IMG/VR virus record: IMGVR_UViG_3300042539_001224
Location: 1 to 37,196 of that record
Direction: 5' to 3' (one strand)
DNA length: 37,196 nt
DNA from: a virus
Shown here one piece after another: positions 24,653-31,479 of the stretch; within the stretch, counting starts at the first letter, position 1, and every line of letters starts with the position of its first letter. The notes below the pieces were generated by a model. It saw nothing but the letters and a program-made list of their open reading frames with translations. It had not been told where the DNA came from and ran no database searches. A program made the position numbers and the translations under genes.

Positions 24653-25026
24653 TCGACCACGCGCAAGAGCCGGTCGCCCGAGTCCCATATGGCGAGACGA
24701 ATCGGCAGACGCAGGATGATACAGCCGTGCGACGCGGTGCCCGGCGAGCGGATCGAATCGCCATGGATCCGAAACGCGCTTCGCCCGGTGCGATCGTGGA
24801 CGTCGTCGGGCGTGGCGTCGATCGGCTCAAGGCGAAGCGCGTTCGGCCCGACGTTGGCGCTGTTGTACAGCTCTGTGATTCGGTAGTCGCCGGTCGGTAT
24901 CGGGCCGGTGCCCCGGGCCTCTTCGGCGTCCGGATTGTTCTTGCCCCACTCGCGGCCGCTGTAGCCCTTGGCCACTTGGACGCCGTCGCGGGAGAGCGTG
25001 CCCGCGGATTGATCCCAAACCCACAT
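24649..25026 (-). CDS. Endolysin candidate, Tlde1/DUF2778 (L,D-transpeptidase-like)
   Basis: The 125-aa protein has residues G-PIPTGDYRI, then a FRIHGDS turn (H88) and SHGCIIL (H100, C102). SHGC is the catalytic motif of the YkuD-like/Tlde1 fold found in T6SS peptidoglycan effectors and in DUF2778 proteins. No signal peptide is visible, so it probably needs a holin. It lies between the holin-like gene and the spanins, the endolysin slot. An L,D-carboxypeptidase/transpeptidase activity on cell-wall stems would be unusual for a phage endolysin. Confidence 0.75.
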   Translation of the reverse strand: MWVWDQSAGTLSRDGVQVAKGYSGREWGKNNPDAEEARGTGPIPTGDYRITELYNSANVGPNALRLEPIDATPDDVHDRTGRSAFRIHGDSIRSPGTASHGCIILRLPIRLAIWDSGDRLLRVVE

Positions 25027-25367
25027 TAGGTTGTCGCCTCCGGTTTGCCGTCGGGACCGTTTAGCACGGCGCGAGGCGCTTCAACAACCGGTGATGACGG
25101 CTCGGTCATGTTGGTTCCGCGAATCATCGCCCATGCCGCGCCGGCAATGGCCAGAACGAACGCCCCGAGCCCGGCGAAGTATGACCCCCATTCCGGGGCG
25201 TTAGGGTACTTGGTGACGGCGACAAAGATGGTCACGCCTGCGCCGGTGAGGATGCCGAACGCGAAGAGGATGATCCCGAGCCCCCGGCCGATCGCGAACG
25301 TCTCGCCGTCGATCCCGGTGAACCAATCGTTGAGCATGCGCACGAGAGGGTTGGCGCGTGGCGTCAC
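25026..25367 (-). CDS. Holin-like membrane protein
   Basis: The 113-aa protein has two predicted membrane helices, about residues 26-52 (AIGRGLGIILFAFGILTGAG) and 62-84 (SYFAGLGAFVLAIAGAAWAM), separated by a short charged loop. The C-terminal tail is polar (TEPSSPVVEAPRAV). Position directly before the endolysin makes a class II-type holin likely. It overlaps the endolysin start by one base. Confidence 0.65.
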   Translation of the reverse strand: MTPRANPLVRMLNDWFTGIDGETFAIGRGLGIILFAFGILTGAGVTIFVAVTKYPNAPEWGSYFAGLGAFVLAIAGAAWAMIRGTNMTEPSSPVVEAPRAVLNGPDGKPEATT

Positions 25368-25726
25368 TTGACTAACAGGTCTTCAAGCCGGCGGCCCAAC
25401 ACCCACCAGAGAACCGCGACGAACAGCGAAACCGTGACGCTCGCCCCGATCAGTCGGGCGCGCCACGTGTTGACGAACATATCGTCTCTGGCAAAACGCG
25501 CGTCGACCTTGGCGCAATGCCGGCAAAGATCCCCGGCGAGCCCCTCGCCTATCAGGTCGCCGCGCTCGTCATGCCCGGACCACCCGACGATTTTCTTGAG
25601 GGCCTCTAGCTCGTGGACGACAAGCGCCAACTGCGCCTCAAGCCGCTTCAGCACGGCGGCGAGGTTTTGCTCTTCGTGGCTTGCGTCTGACACCTTGAAC
25701 ACCCCCGTTTCGCGTCGGCCTTTCAT
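25364..25726 (-). CDS. Membrane-anchored coiled protein of the lysis cassette
   Basis: The 120-aa protein has a coiled segment at residues 18-48 (EEQNLAAVLKRLEAQLALVV), a CRHC pair at C68/C71, and one membrane helix near the C-terminus (LIGASVTVSLFVAVLWWVLG). It could be an antiholin, a second holin or an unrelated membrane protein. The ATG at 25726 has a weak RBS; an internal GTG near 25697 is possible. It overlaps the holin gene by ATGA. Confidence 0.6.
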   Translation of the reverse strand: MKGRRETGVFKVSDASHEEQNLAAVLKRLEAQLALVVHELEALKKIVGWSGHDERGDLIGEGLAGDLCRHCAKVDARFARDDMFVNTWRARLIGASVTVSLFVAVLWWVLGRRLEDLLVK

Positions 25727-25765
25727 ATGGCCTGAATCGGGGTTGCGCCAAGGGCTTTTCTCGCG

Positions 25766-25957
25766 CTAGGCGCGCCCCGTCGTGATCGGCGCGCTGCACT
25801 CGCCACACCACCACCGGCCGGGCTTTCCGGCGGCGGGGGCGTCGCACCGGGAGCAGGCGGGCCGCAGGCGCAGGACGGGCGGCGCGGCCCTTGCCACGCG
25901 CCGGCTCGGACGGTCGGCTACGTACAGCTCTTGCTCGCGGCATTGCGCCCGGGTCAT
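25766..25957 (-). CDS. Small zinc-ribbon protein
   Basis: The 63-aa protein has a C-terminal zinc ribbon: CSRC (C35, C38) and CGEC (C51, C54), with a basic N-terminal half rich in Arg. It overlaps the TetR-like gene by ATGA, so the two are probably translated together. The function is not known; it may bind nucleic acid. Confidence 0.6.
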   Translation of the reverse strand: MTRAQCREQELYVADRPSRRVARAAPPVLRLRPACSRCDAPAAGKPGRWWCGECSAPITTGRA

Positions 25958-26214
25958 GCGAGCGCGCGCAGCCGGGCGAGTGCGGCCGCACCAAGCGCCT
26001 CGCTCACCGGTCGGCGGCCCATAGCGGCGAGAAACAGGTCATCCTTGGTCGGCCAGTGCTTCATGATCGCGCCGGTAGAGACCCCGGCTCCCCGGGCGAC
26101 TTGACGAATCGTGACGTCTTCGTACCCGTGCTTCACGAACAGGTCGCGGGCGACCATGAGAATCGTTGCTTGGGTGCGTTGCGCGGCAAGGGCGCGGGGC
26201 GAATCGGGGCGCAT
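25954..26214 (-). CDS. TetR_N-only DNA-binding protein
   Basis: The 86-aa protein has a full TetR N-terminal domain: helix RTQATILMVARDLFVKHGYE, then the HTH VTIRQVARGAGVSTGAIMKH and the following F helix WPTKDDLFLAA. The usual ligand-binding C-terminal domain is absent, so it is a stand-alone HTH. It sits downstream of its own apparent promoter (26242-26270). It may regulate the late or lysis genes. Start at the ATG at 26214, which has AGGAGA upstream. Confidence 0.75.
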   Translation of the reverse strand: MRPDSPRALAAQRTQATILMVARDLFVKHGYEDVTIRQVARGAGVSTGAIMKHWPTKDDLFLAAMGRRPVSEALGAAALARLRALA

Positions 26215-26241
26215 GGCTAGGTCTCCTCGTTAGGGGAGCAC

Positions 26242-26270
26242 TGTTAACCGAACGCCGCGCTTCGTGTCAA
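26242..26270 (-). promoter_or_regulatory. Promoter for the TetR_N gene, with an inverted repeat in the spacer
   Basis: Minus strand: -35 TTGACA (26270-26265, full consensus), 17-bp spacer, -10 TTAACA (26247-26242). The spacer carries CGAA-N8-TTCG (plus-strand 26249-26264), a good operator candidate for the gene it drives. It overlaps the last codons of the small terminase gene by 4 nt. Confidence 0.6.
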
Positions 26271-27019
26271 CCTTGCCCGGCCTTCAGGAAGTCCTCGTAC
26301 GCCCGGGCCGCCGCGTGCGGATCGTCAGCGGCGAGCTGCGCGACCTTGGCGACGACGCCTAGCGCCCCCGTCAAGTTCACGTTGTCTTTGAAGCCCCCGA
26401 GCATGCGGACGATGTTTTCCGCGCTCTTGCTCTGATCGGCGACGATGATCTCAAGCCCGCGGTTCGTTTTCTTCAGGCCGCGGTACAGCAGCCGCCCGCC
26501 GGGCGACAGGTTCCCGGTCGGCTTGTAGATCGGGTGCGGGATGCCCGCGCCGGCGCACTCGGGGCAGTCAGGGTGCGGCGGGTGGAAGGGACGCCACCCA
26601 AGGCCGCCCATAGGCGCGGGCAGTTCGGTCCCGTTCTTTGACGCGAGATCCACCGCCCGGGCGTACTCTTCGTCGCGCCACTGATGCTGGAATCCCTCGC
26701 CATTGCAGTAGCGGCAGTTGCCCCACTTGAGCTCCATAAGCTCGTTAGGGTCGGCCTGCACGATCATGACGTCGCGCACGAACATGTCGGCCAGCGTCAC
26801 GGTCACGGGGGCGGTCATGGTCGCCGCTTTGGCCAGCTCGTCGATCCTTGCGGAAATTTTGTGGTCGGCCAGTAGGCGCGACGCTTCGCTGGCGATCGTC
26901 GCGGGCTTGGTGTCCGGGCCGACGTTGTACGCAAAAACGTACGCAGCCGGGCCGTTACGATGCACGGCGTAGTGCTCGCAAAAAGCCTCTTGCTTGGCGG
27001 GGATAGCGGACTCGGCCAT
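26267..27019 (-). CDS. Terminase small subunit with zinc-type insert
   Basis: I start at the ATG at 27019 (MAESAIPAKQEAFCEHYAVH); the open frame continues upstream only into the repeat region. Residues 18-62 match the Terminase_2 HTH (AFCEHYAVHRNGPAAYVFAY, KPATIASEASRLLADHKISA). Two motifs CRYCNGEG (C102, C105) and CPECAGAG (C152, C155) form a DnaJ-like zinc pair inserted in the middle. It recognises the packaging start site. The repeat region next to it may include that site. Confidence 0.85.
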   Translation of the reverse strand: MAESAIPAKQEAFCEHYAVHRNGPAAYVFAYNVGPDTKPATIASEASRLLADHKISARIDELAKAATMTAPVTVTLADMFVRDVMIVQADPNELMELKWGNCRYCNGEGFQHQWRDEEYARAVDLASKNGTELPAPMGGLGWRPFHPPHPDCPECAGAGIPHPIYKPTGNLSPGGRLLYRGLKKTNRGLEIIVADQSKSAENIVRMLGGFKDNVNLTGALGVVAKVAQLAADDPHAAARAYEDFLKAGQG

Positions 27020-27101
27020 GGCCAACAGATACCTCGCGCGACGATGGTCACGCAATACCCCGACCGATACCCCGACCTTGAGCCCGGGTGTGGGTATCGA
27101 G

Positions 27102-27130
27102 CAAACCCTTACGCCACAACGGTTTGCGGG
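27102..27130 (+). repeat. 29-bp inverted repeat, left arm
   Basis: It begins CAAACCCTTACGCC and ends GGTTTGCGGG. It matches the reverse complement of 27343-27371 at 27 of 29 positions. The left arm itself contains the short inverted pair CAAACC/GGTTTG with a 13-nt loop. Confidence 0.85.
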
Positions 27131-27342
27131 CCTTGACGGCAAAAACATACCCCGACCTACGGTTTGGATCGGGGTATAGATAACCCATTGATATCTATAA
27201 TTAATTAGACATTTTACCCCTGATACCCAGTATATATCTAGATTGGCCCATATAATATTTCTCTTGTTTACATCATGCAGATGATAATAGGGTCCTGCCG
27301 CTCTAAGAAAACGCGTTTAGGTCGGGGTATCGGGGTATTTTT

Positions 27343-27371
27343 CCCGCAAACCCTTGTGGCGTAAGGCTTTG
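27343..27371 (-). repeat. 29-bp inverted repeat, right arm
   Basis: Reverse complement begins CAAAGCCTTACGCC and ends GGGTTTGCGGG; partner of 27102-27130. The two arms are 212 bp apart. Confidence 0.85.
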
Positions 27372-27418
27372 AGAGTACCCCGACTATCGGGGTATGGGTC
27401 GGGGTATCAGGGGTAAAA

Positions 27419-27793
27419 ATGGCCTGTTTGACGTGTTCCGCCGCCACCAACCGTCCATACTGCGACGATTGCGTGCGAGCGACAATTTTTGCGGCTGGAT
27501 ACGACGAGCGGACAAATTTGCTCGCCGTGCGTCGGTCAAAGCTCGTCAGCTATTTTTGGGAATGTCCGACGCACGGCTTGACGCTTTGGAGCACGGCGCG
27601 CGGGGCCTGCCGCGTCTGCAGCCCGGACCGGAACGACTCGCCGCGGGCGCAGGCACACCGCGCCGGCGCGGTAAGCTATCAGGCGCGGTGCGAGATCCAC
27701 GGCCTCACGGCGCACGCGACCCGGCACGGCAAGTGCCTCACGTGCTTTACGGCCGGCGGCGCGGTGCGTCGGTGGCTACGGGTGCCGGTCTAG
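27419..27793 (+). CDS. Three-site zinc-finger protein
   Basis: The 124-aa protein has an N-terminal four-Cys site (C3, C6, C15, C18) and then two copies of a CxxHGLT...CxxC module: C49, H52, C64, C67 and C91, H94, C106, C109. The repeats have the same motif order, suggesting an internal duplication. The ATG at 27419 is just inside the repeat region. A nucleic-acid-binding role is likely. It is the only plus-strand gene between 19.1 and 34.6 kb and is divergent from the small terminase. Confidence 0.75.
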   Translation: MACLTCSAATNRPYCDDCVRATIFAAGYDERTNLLAVRRSKLVSYFWECPTHGLTLWSTARGACRVCSPDRNDSPRAQAHRAGAVSYQARCEIHGLTAHATRHGKCLTCFTAGGAVRRWLRVPV

Positions 27794-27802
27794 GGCTCGT
27801 CG

Positions 27803-27961
27803 TCACCAGAGGTCTTGTGCGGTCCAGATCAGATACGCGACGCACGCGCAGGCGTGACCGATCGTCAGCGCCAACAGCCACGCCGGGAGAAAAGGCGTGC
27901 TTGCGACAACCCCGTCGATCGCCAGAGCGACAAGGATGCCTGCCCAACGCAACCGCCTCAT
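27803..27961 (-). CDS. Small membrane protein
   Basis: I start at the ATG at 27961, which overlaps the upstream gene by ATGA (52 aa). It has two likely membrane helices (WAGILVALAIDGVVAS and AWLLALTIGHACACVAYLIW) with a basic N-terminus (MRRLR). The longer open frame upstream is a different-frame shadow. Function unknown. Confidence 0.6.
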   Translation of the reverse strand: MRRLRWAGILVALAIDGVVASTPFLPAWLLALTIGHACACVAYLIWTAQDLW

Positions 27962-28137
27962 GAGCGCATGTCCATGGCGTCGGCCGCGCACTCGCACGAC
28001 GGGCCACACGGGACGCGCTTGCCGCACCCCCGCTCCCGGGCAAGGTGACGAGCGAGCCGCAGCACGCCCCCGCCGGCCAGCAACGCCACGAGCGCCACGC
28101 CGGGGATGAACGGGGCTATCCAGAACGGGTTAATCAT
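27958..28137 (-). CDS. Small Cys-rich membrane protein (59 aa)
   Basis: The ATG at 28137 opens 59 codons ending at 27958 (TGA). The N-terminal half is one membrane helix (MINPFWIAPFIPGVALVALL), followed by basic residues and a CGKRVPCGPSCECA cluster that could bind zinc. It overlaps neighbours on both sides by ATGA, which supports it although it is short. Function unknown. Confidence 0.6.
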   Translation of the reverse strand: MINPFWIAPFIPGVALVALLAGGGVLRLARHLARERGCGKRVPCGPSCECAADAMDMRS

Positions 28138-28373
28138 TGGGTACAGTCTCCCTTAAGGCGCTGCAGCGCCGCGACGGCCTGCCGCTTGGTGTTCGCGGGA
28201 ATGAATTCGGTTGAGCCTCTAGGCGAGCACGAGAACGGTATCACGGCCCTCTTGCTCCCGAGCTGCAGCACAAAGCGGCTATGCTTCCCGCCGGCCTCAA
28301 CGGTCACGGTGGCTCCGAACGCGTCGGCCGCCTCCCGGACCGCCTGCAGGGTGTCGCGTTGGTACTTTTTCAC
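28134..28373 (-). CDS. HicA-like small protein
   Basis: The 79-aa protein (MKKYQRDTLQAVREAADAFG) has the pattern VTVEAGGKHSRFVLQLGSKR, with a KH-type GKHSRF motif, then PFSCSPRGSTEFIP and a C-terminal helix KRQAVAALQRLKG. That resembles the small dsRBD-like HicA toxin fold. I see no HicB partner. It may instead be one of the phage-specific HicA-like families of unknown role. It overlaps its neighbours by ATGA. Confidence 0.55.
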   Translation of the reverse strand: MKKYQRDTLQAVREAADAFGATVTVEAGGKHSRFVLQLGSKRAVIPFSCSPRGSTEFIPANTKRQAVAALQRLKGDCTQ

Positions 28374-28624
28374 GCCTTCATCACGTCGTCAAAGGCGCGG
28401 TTCCAATCCGAGCGCTCGCCCTTCATGGCGTCAAAGACTTCGACTTCCGAGCCGTCCTGACGAACGACGAAGGTAGCGGTCGTGTCGTTCCAGCCTTCGC
28501 GCTTGCGGCGCTCCTGACGAACCTTCCACCCTTGCGCCTCGACCATGAACACGAAGTCAGATTTGGCCATGACGTCGACCGCGCGCCGGCGGCGGCTCAT
28601 GTCTTGGTTTCCGGGGCGGGCCAT
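28370..28624 (-). CDS. Small hypothetical protein
   Basis: I start at the ATG at 28624, which has GAGGAGA upstream (84 aa). The N-terminus is basic (RRRRAVDVMAKSD), then comes FVFMVEAQGWKVRQERRKRE and a strand/helix end (VEVFDAMKGERSDWNRAFDD). It is the first gene of an overlapping four-gene operon driven by promoter G. No family recognised. Confidence 0.6.
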   Translation of the reverse strand: MARPGNQDMSRRRRAVDVMAKSDFVFMVEAQGWKVRQERRKREGWNDTTATFVVRQDGSEVEVFDAMKGERSDWNRAFDDVMKA

Positions 28625-28654
28625 GTCTCGTCTCCTCTGCTTATAAGGGCATAC

Positions 28655-28680
28655 TCTCATAGCATGACGGAGCGGTCAAC
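28655..28680 (-). promoter_or_regulatory. Promoter/operator G (TGAC-N6-GTCA)
   Basis: On the minus strand TTGACC starts at 28679 and forms TGAC-CGCTCC-GTCA (28678-28665), followed by GCTATGAGAG. The upstream A/T stretch (AAAATAATAGG) comes from the primase stop. The 28624 gene follows with GAGGAGA as RBS. The -10 is not clear (GAGTAT at 17 bp). Confidence 0.55.
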
Positions 28681-28683
28681 CTA

Positions 28684-31086
28684 TTATTTTGCACCAAATG
28701 CAGCCGCGGCCGCCGTGCTCGCCGGGGCGGTTTGAGCCTTGGTGTAGAGCTCTGCGACTCGCCCGGGCGTGTCCGCGTTGAGGGCGATATGACCGGCCTT
28801 AATAAAGAGCTTGGGCTTGCCGTTGTCAGGCGTGACCACGTTGTCCACGCGCCCATCCTTGAGCGCCGGGTGCCAATCGTACCCGAGCGCCTGCATCATG
28901 CCGCGGCGCTTGGTGTGCGGGATGCCCGCGCGCATGCCGTCCAGCAACCGGGCAAGGTACAGGCTCGACACCCACCCGCCGGCAAAGCCCGGCCGGCCTT
29001 CCTCGATCGCCTCTAGGATCTCCTGTTCGGCGCGCCCGAGCGAGAACCGGATAGCCTCCCGCGTGCTCGACGTCTCGGGGGCCCGGGCGGGCATTTCCCC
29101 AACCGCGCGAGTCTTGAGGTAGTGGGCGACGACGGCGAAGCCCGGCGTCTGGCCGGCGTAGGCGTTGCGCCCGTGAAGCCAATCGTACAGGTCCGGGAAA
29201 TAGTCGCCGTCCATGCCCGACAAGATCAGGTCGGCCTTGCACTGTTGGGCCGCAAAGAAAATGCCGTACCGCCGTTCGTTGTCGTCGATCGGCACGCCGT
29301 CGCGGTGATTCGTGCAGATAATGCCGTTGGCGCGATTGTCGCCGGTAATCTGGTCAACGCCTTTCTTCTCAAAGGGCATGCGCAGGTTGGTCACGACGGG
29401 CTTAAATTCTTCCAGAAAGTCCCGTTTGTGCGACAGGCTGACTTCTTCAATCGCGATCCACGTCTTGCGCATAAGCCATGCGTTAAACTTCATCCCGTCC
29501 TTTGCCAGCGCGGCGGCGTTGGGGCGGTGCGAATAGCCCTCGCCGTTGATGTAGTCCATGACGAGCGTGATTAGCGTCTTGCCGTTGCCCTGCACGCCCT
29601 GCAGCACGGGCCACCACATGACCTTGACGCCCGGGCGTTGAGTGATAGCCGCGAGATAGTCGAGCAACAGGTCGGCGTCGTTGGCGTGCGGGTATTGCTT
29701 GCGCACGAGCTCGACAAAGCGGGAGGCGTCGCCCGGGGCGGTGACCGGCTCATAGGGCAGGTAGGTGTTGACGTACTTGCGCAACCCCTCCGTGACGATC
29801 TCCCCGGCGGCCAGCTCGGGCCGAAAGCACAAGTCGTCGACCACGGGGGGAATGTTCACGCGGCTACGGGTAAGGGCGAGATAGGCGCTGTCCGTCGTCT
29901 TCGCGCCGGTCGGGTCCAAGACAAAGAGGTGCCCCCCGTACTCGACGTCAAAGGCTTCTCGGACCATGAGCTTGTTCCGGGGCGCGCTGTATATCCGTAG
30001 GTGGTCGCTGATGAAGCTGCAGCCGGCAAAATGCTCTAGTTGCTCGTACGCGCCCTTGTACTCTCCGCCGCCGTCCCGCTGGCCGGGCACGCTCCCGACC
30101 ACGGGTTGCGCCGCCATGACCGCCTGCAGCGCCGCGGGCGGCTCGGGGGTGGCGCGGACCGGGTCGCTCGCCACCTTGGACACAAAGGCGCATGCCTTGA
30201 GAATGGTCGTCGACAGGTAGGCGGCGTGACTCGGGCTATCCCACTTTTCCCGGGCGAGCGCGGACCGCCGCATGAGCCGTTCGATCCGCTCGCAATCCTT
30301 GCCCGTCCAGAACGCAAAGTGATTCGCTAGGCTTTGGTCCGCCTCGCTTCGCCCGTCGTCCGGTACGTTGCCCGCCCAAAGGTCCGCAAACGTGCCCTTG
30401 CCCCCAAACGCCCCGGCGACGCTGCGCGAGGCCGCCGCAAGCGCCCGGCGCACAAGCTCGTCGTCGTCGGCCGGTCCGGACCACTCGGGCACGGGGGCCG
30501 TGGTCCACTCTTGCGGCGCGCCGGCGACGTGGACGGGCGGGGGGAAGTATTGCGCGACGGTGGCGGCCAGCGCCGCGGTGCAGTCGAGCCCGGCGTCGCC
30601 GGCGGCGTGATAGCCGGTGAGGGCGACGAAGCGCCCGGACGTGTAGAGCTCTAGGTGGTGGGGCTTGTAACGCGTGCCGTGCCCGGGGAGGGCGGCGTAG
30701 GTGCCGAAAATATGCAGGCCGGTCCCGGAGTGCGAAACTTCAACGGCGGCCCCCGCGAAGCGGGCGGCGAGCTCTTGCGCTACCGGGCTCCAAGTCCCGT
30801 CCGTCTGCAGCGCGCCGTCTATGTCCAGAAAAAAGAACGGGTCGGCCGCCGTGAAGACAAAGCCCGCGCCGGAACCCCACCCCCGGTCGTACGTTGGGGC
30901 CATGGCCAGCGCGCAAGCGGCGCTTGTCCAGTTGGCCGGGTCTTGAGCGTCGCACGGGACGCCCGTCGTCCATGAGCACGGGATCTTGTCAAACTTGCCC
31001 GGGTGCCCCGAGCGAGGTTGCGCGTACCACGTGACGAATTGCTCCCTCAACGCCAAAGGCGCGAGGGCCCCCGGTAGGGCCTGCAT
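28684..31086 (-). CDS. Primase-helicase (AEP-type N-terminus, SF3-like DUF5906 helicase)
   Basis: The 800-aa protein joins two activities. The N-terminus shows AEP primase residues: FFFLDIDGA (D88, D90) and VEVSHSGTGLHIFG (S120-H125). The C-terminal half has an SF3-type P-loop GVQGNGKT (497-504) and Walker B WIAIEEVS (E547/E548), followed by DNRANGIICTNHRDGVPID, the sensor/arginine-finger region of D5-like helicases. It primes and unwinds DNA in phage replication. It ends just before promoter G. The start ATG at 31086 is only about 15 nt from the neighbouring stop. Confidence 0.85.
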   Translation of the reverse strand: MQALPGALAPLALREQFVTWYAQPRSGHPGKFDKIPCSWTTGVPCDAQDPANWTSAACALAMAPTYDRGWGSGAGFVFTAADPFFFLDIDGALQTDGTWSPVAQELAARFAGAAVEVSHSGTGLHIFGTYAALPGHGTRYKPHHLELYTSGRFVALTGYHAAGDAGLDCTAALAATVAQYFPPPVHVAGAPQEWTTAPVPEWSGPADDDELVRRALAAASRSVAGAFGGKGTFADLWAGNVPDDGRSEADQSLANHFAFWTGKDCERIERLMRRSALAREKWDSPSHAAYLSTTILKACAFVSKVASDPVRATPEPPAALQAVMAAQPVVGSVPGQRDGGGEYKGAYEQLEHFAGCSFISDHLRIYSAPRNKLMVREAFDVEYGGHLFVLDPTGAKTTDSAYLALTRSRVNIPPVVDDLCFRPELAAGEIVTEGLRKYVNTYLPYEPVTAPGDASRFVELVRKQYPHANDADLLLDYLAAITQRPGVKVMWWPVLQGVQGNGKTLITLVMDYINGEGYSHRPNAAALAKDGMKFNAWLMRKTWIAIEEVSLSHKRDFLEEFKPVVTNLRMPFEKKGVDQITGDNRANGIICTNHRDGVPIDDNERRYGIFFAAQQCKADLILSGMDGDYFPDLYDWLHGRNAYAGQTPGFAVVAHYLKTRAVGEMPARAPETSSTREAIRFSLGRAEQEILEAIEEGRPGFAGGWVSSLYLARLLDGMRAGIPHTKRRGMMQALGYDWHPALKDGRVDNVVTPDNGKPKLFIKAGHIALNADTPGRVAELYTKAQTAPASTAAAAAFGAK

Positions 31087-31101
31087 ACATGAGCCTTAAG
31101 G

Positions 31102-31422
31102 CTAGAGGGCGGACTCGACGGCTTGTCGCTTCAAATCGTCGGGCGCGTCGCGGGCGATAGCGTCGCCCATGGCAAGACCCTGCGCAAGTACTGAAAGCAG
31201 GGGACGACGGACGGCTTCCCGCATCACCGCTTCGTGCAGCTCGGGCATGCCGCCAAAGGCCGCGCTGACGCTGCCAAGGCTGACGCCGGCCGCGTCGGCG
31301 ACACGCATGCGCGTCACCTTGGCGACGCCTTCCTCGTGGGCAATCGTACAGGCGGCGTCGAGTACCGCGGTATTCCGGGCGGCGTTCATGCGGTGCGCCC
31401 TCTGCTTTCGTCCGTCGCTCAT
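31102..31422 (-). CDS. Second TetR_N-like DNA-binding protein
   Basis: I start at the ATG at 31422 (MSDGRKQRAHRMNAARNTAVL), which has GGAAG upstream; the open frame extends into the promoter region. The 106-aa protein has a TetR-like HTH (VTRMRVADAAGVSLGSVSAA) and the next helix (FGGMPELHEAVMREAV), but only a short C-terminal helix (VLAQGLAMGDAIARDAPDDL) rather than a ligand domain. It lies next to an operator (31437-31450) at its own start. It is a candidate for the protein that binds TGAC-N6-GTCA. Confidence 0.7.
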   Translation of the reverse strand: MSDGRKQRAHRMNAARNTAVLDAACTIAHEEGVAKVTRMRVADAAGVSLGSVSAAFGGMPELHEAVMREAVRRPLLSVLAQGLAMGDAIARDAPDDLKRQAVESAL

Positions 31423-31436
31423 GGCGTGACTTCCGT

Positions 31437-31479
31437 TGACGTGTCGGTCATATCTACAAGGTTCCCACGGCAGATGCAA
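31437..31479 (-). promoter_or_regulatory. Autoregulatory promoter/operator I for the TetR_N-like gene
   Basis: Minus strand: TTGCAT (31479-31474), 17-bp spacer, TAGATA (31456-31451), then TGAC-CGACAC-GTCA (31450-31437) right after the -10, over the expected transcription start. A repressor bound here would block transcription of its own gene. Confidence 0.55.

Larger units (their letters stand above)
27047..27421. other. Iteron-bearing palindromic control region (candidate origin, packaging site or operator)
   Basis: This roughly 370-bp stretch lies between divergent genes (small terminase, minus; zinc-finger gene, plus). It holds about nine copies of CGGGGTAT or its complement. Left arm: ATACCCCGAC at 27055, 27067 and 27147, with an inverted copy at 27170. 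Right arm: GTCGGGGTAT at 27321 and 27398, CGGGGTAT at 27331 and 27388, GTACCCCGAC at 27375. A 29-bp inverted repeat (27102-27130 and 27343-27371, 27 of 29 matching) brackets an AT-rich core at about 27178-27300 that includes two TATAAT hexamers. Hairpins of 8-9 bp form at 27147-27177 and 27376-27394. Confidence 0.75.

Noticed and set aside
26918-27420. CRISPR-like array in the CGGGGTAT repeat region
   Set aside because: The repeats are too short, vary in orientation and spacing, and are symmetric about an AT-rich core, which fits iterons or operators and not spacers.
27794-27802. Terminator between the convergent 27419 and 27803 genes
   Set aside because: The gap is only 9 nt and I see no hairpin with a T-run in or beside it.
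31437-31465. A plus-strand promoter TTGACG at operator I
   Set aside because: No convincing -10 or plus-strand gene follows; the minus-strand promoter TTGCAT-17-TAGATA fits the gene that is there.
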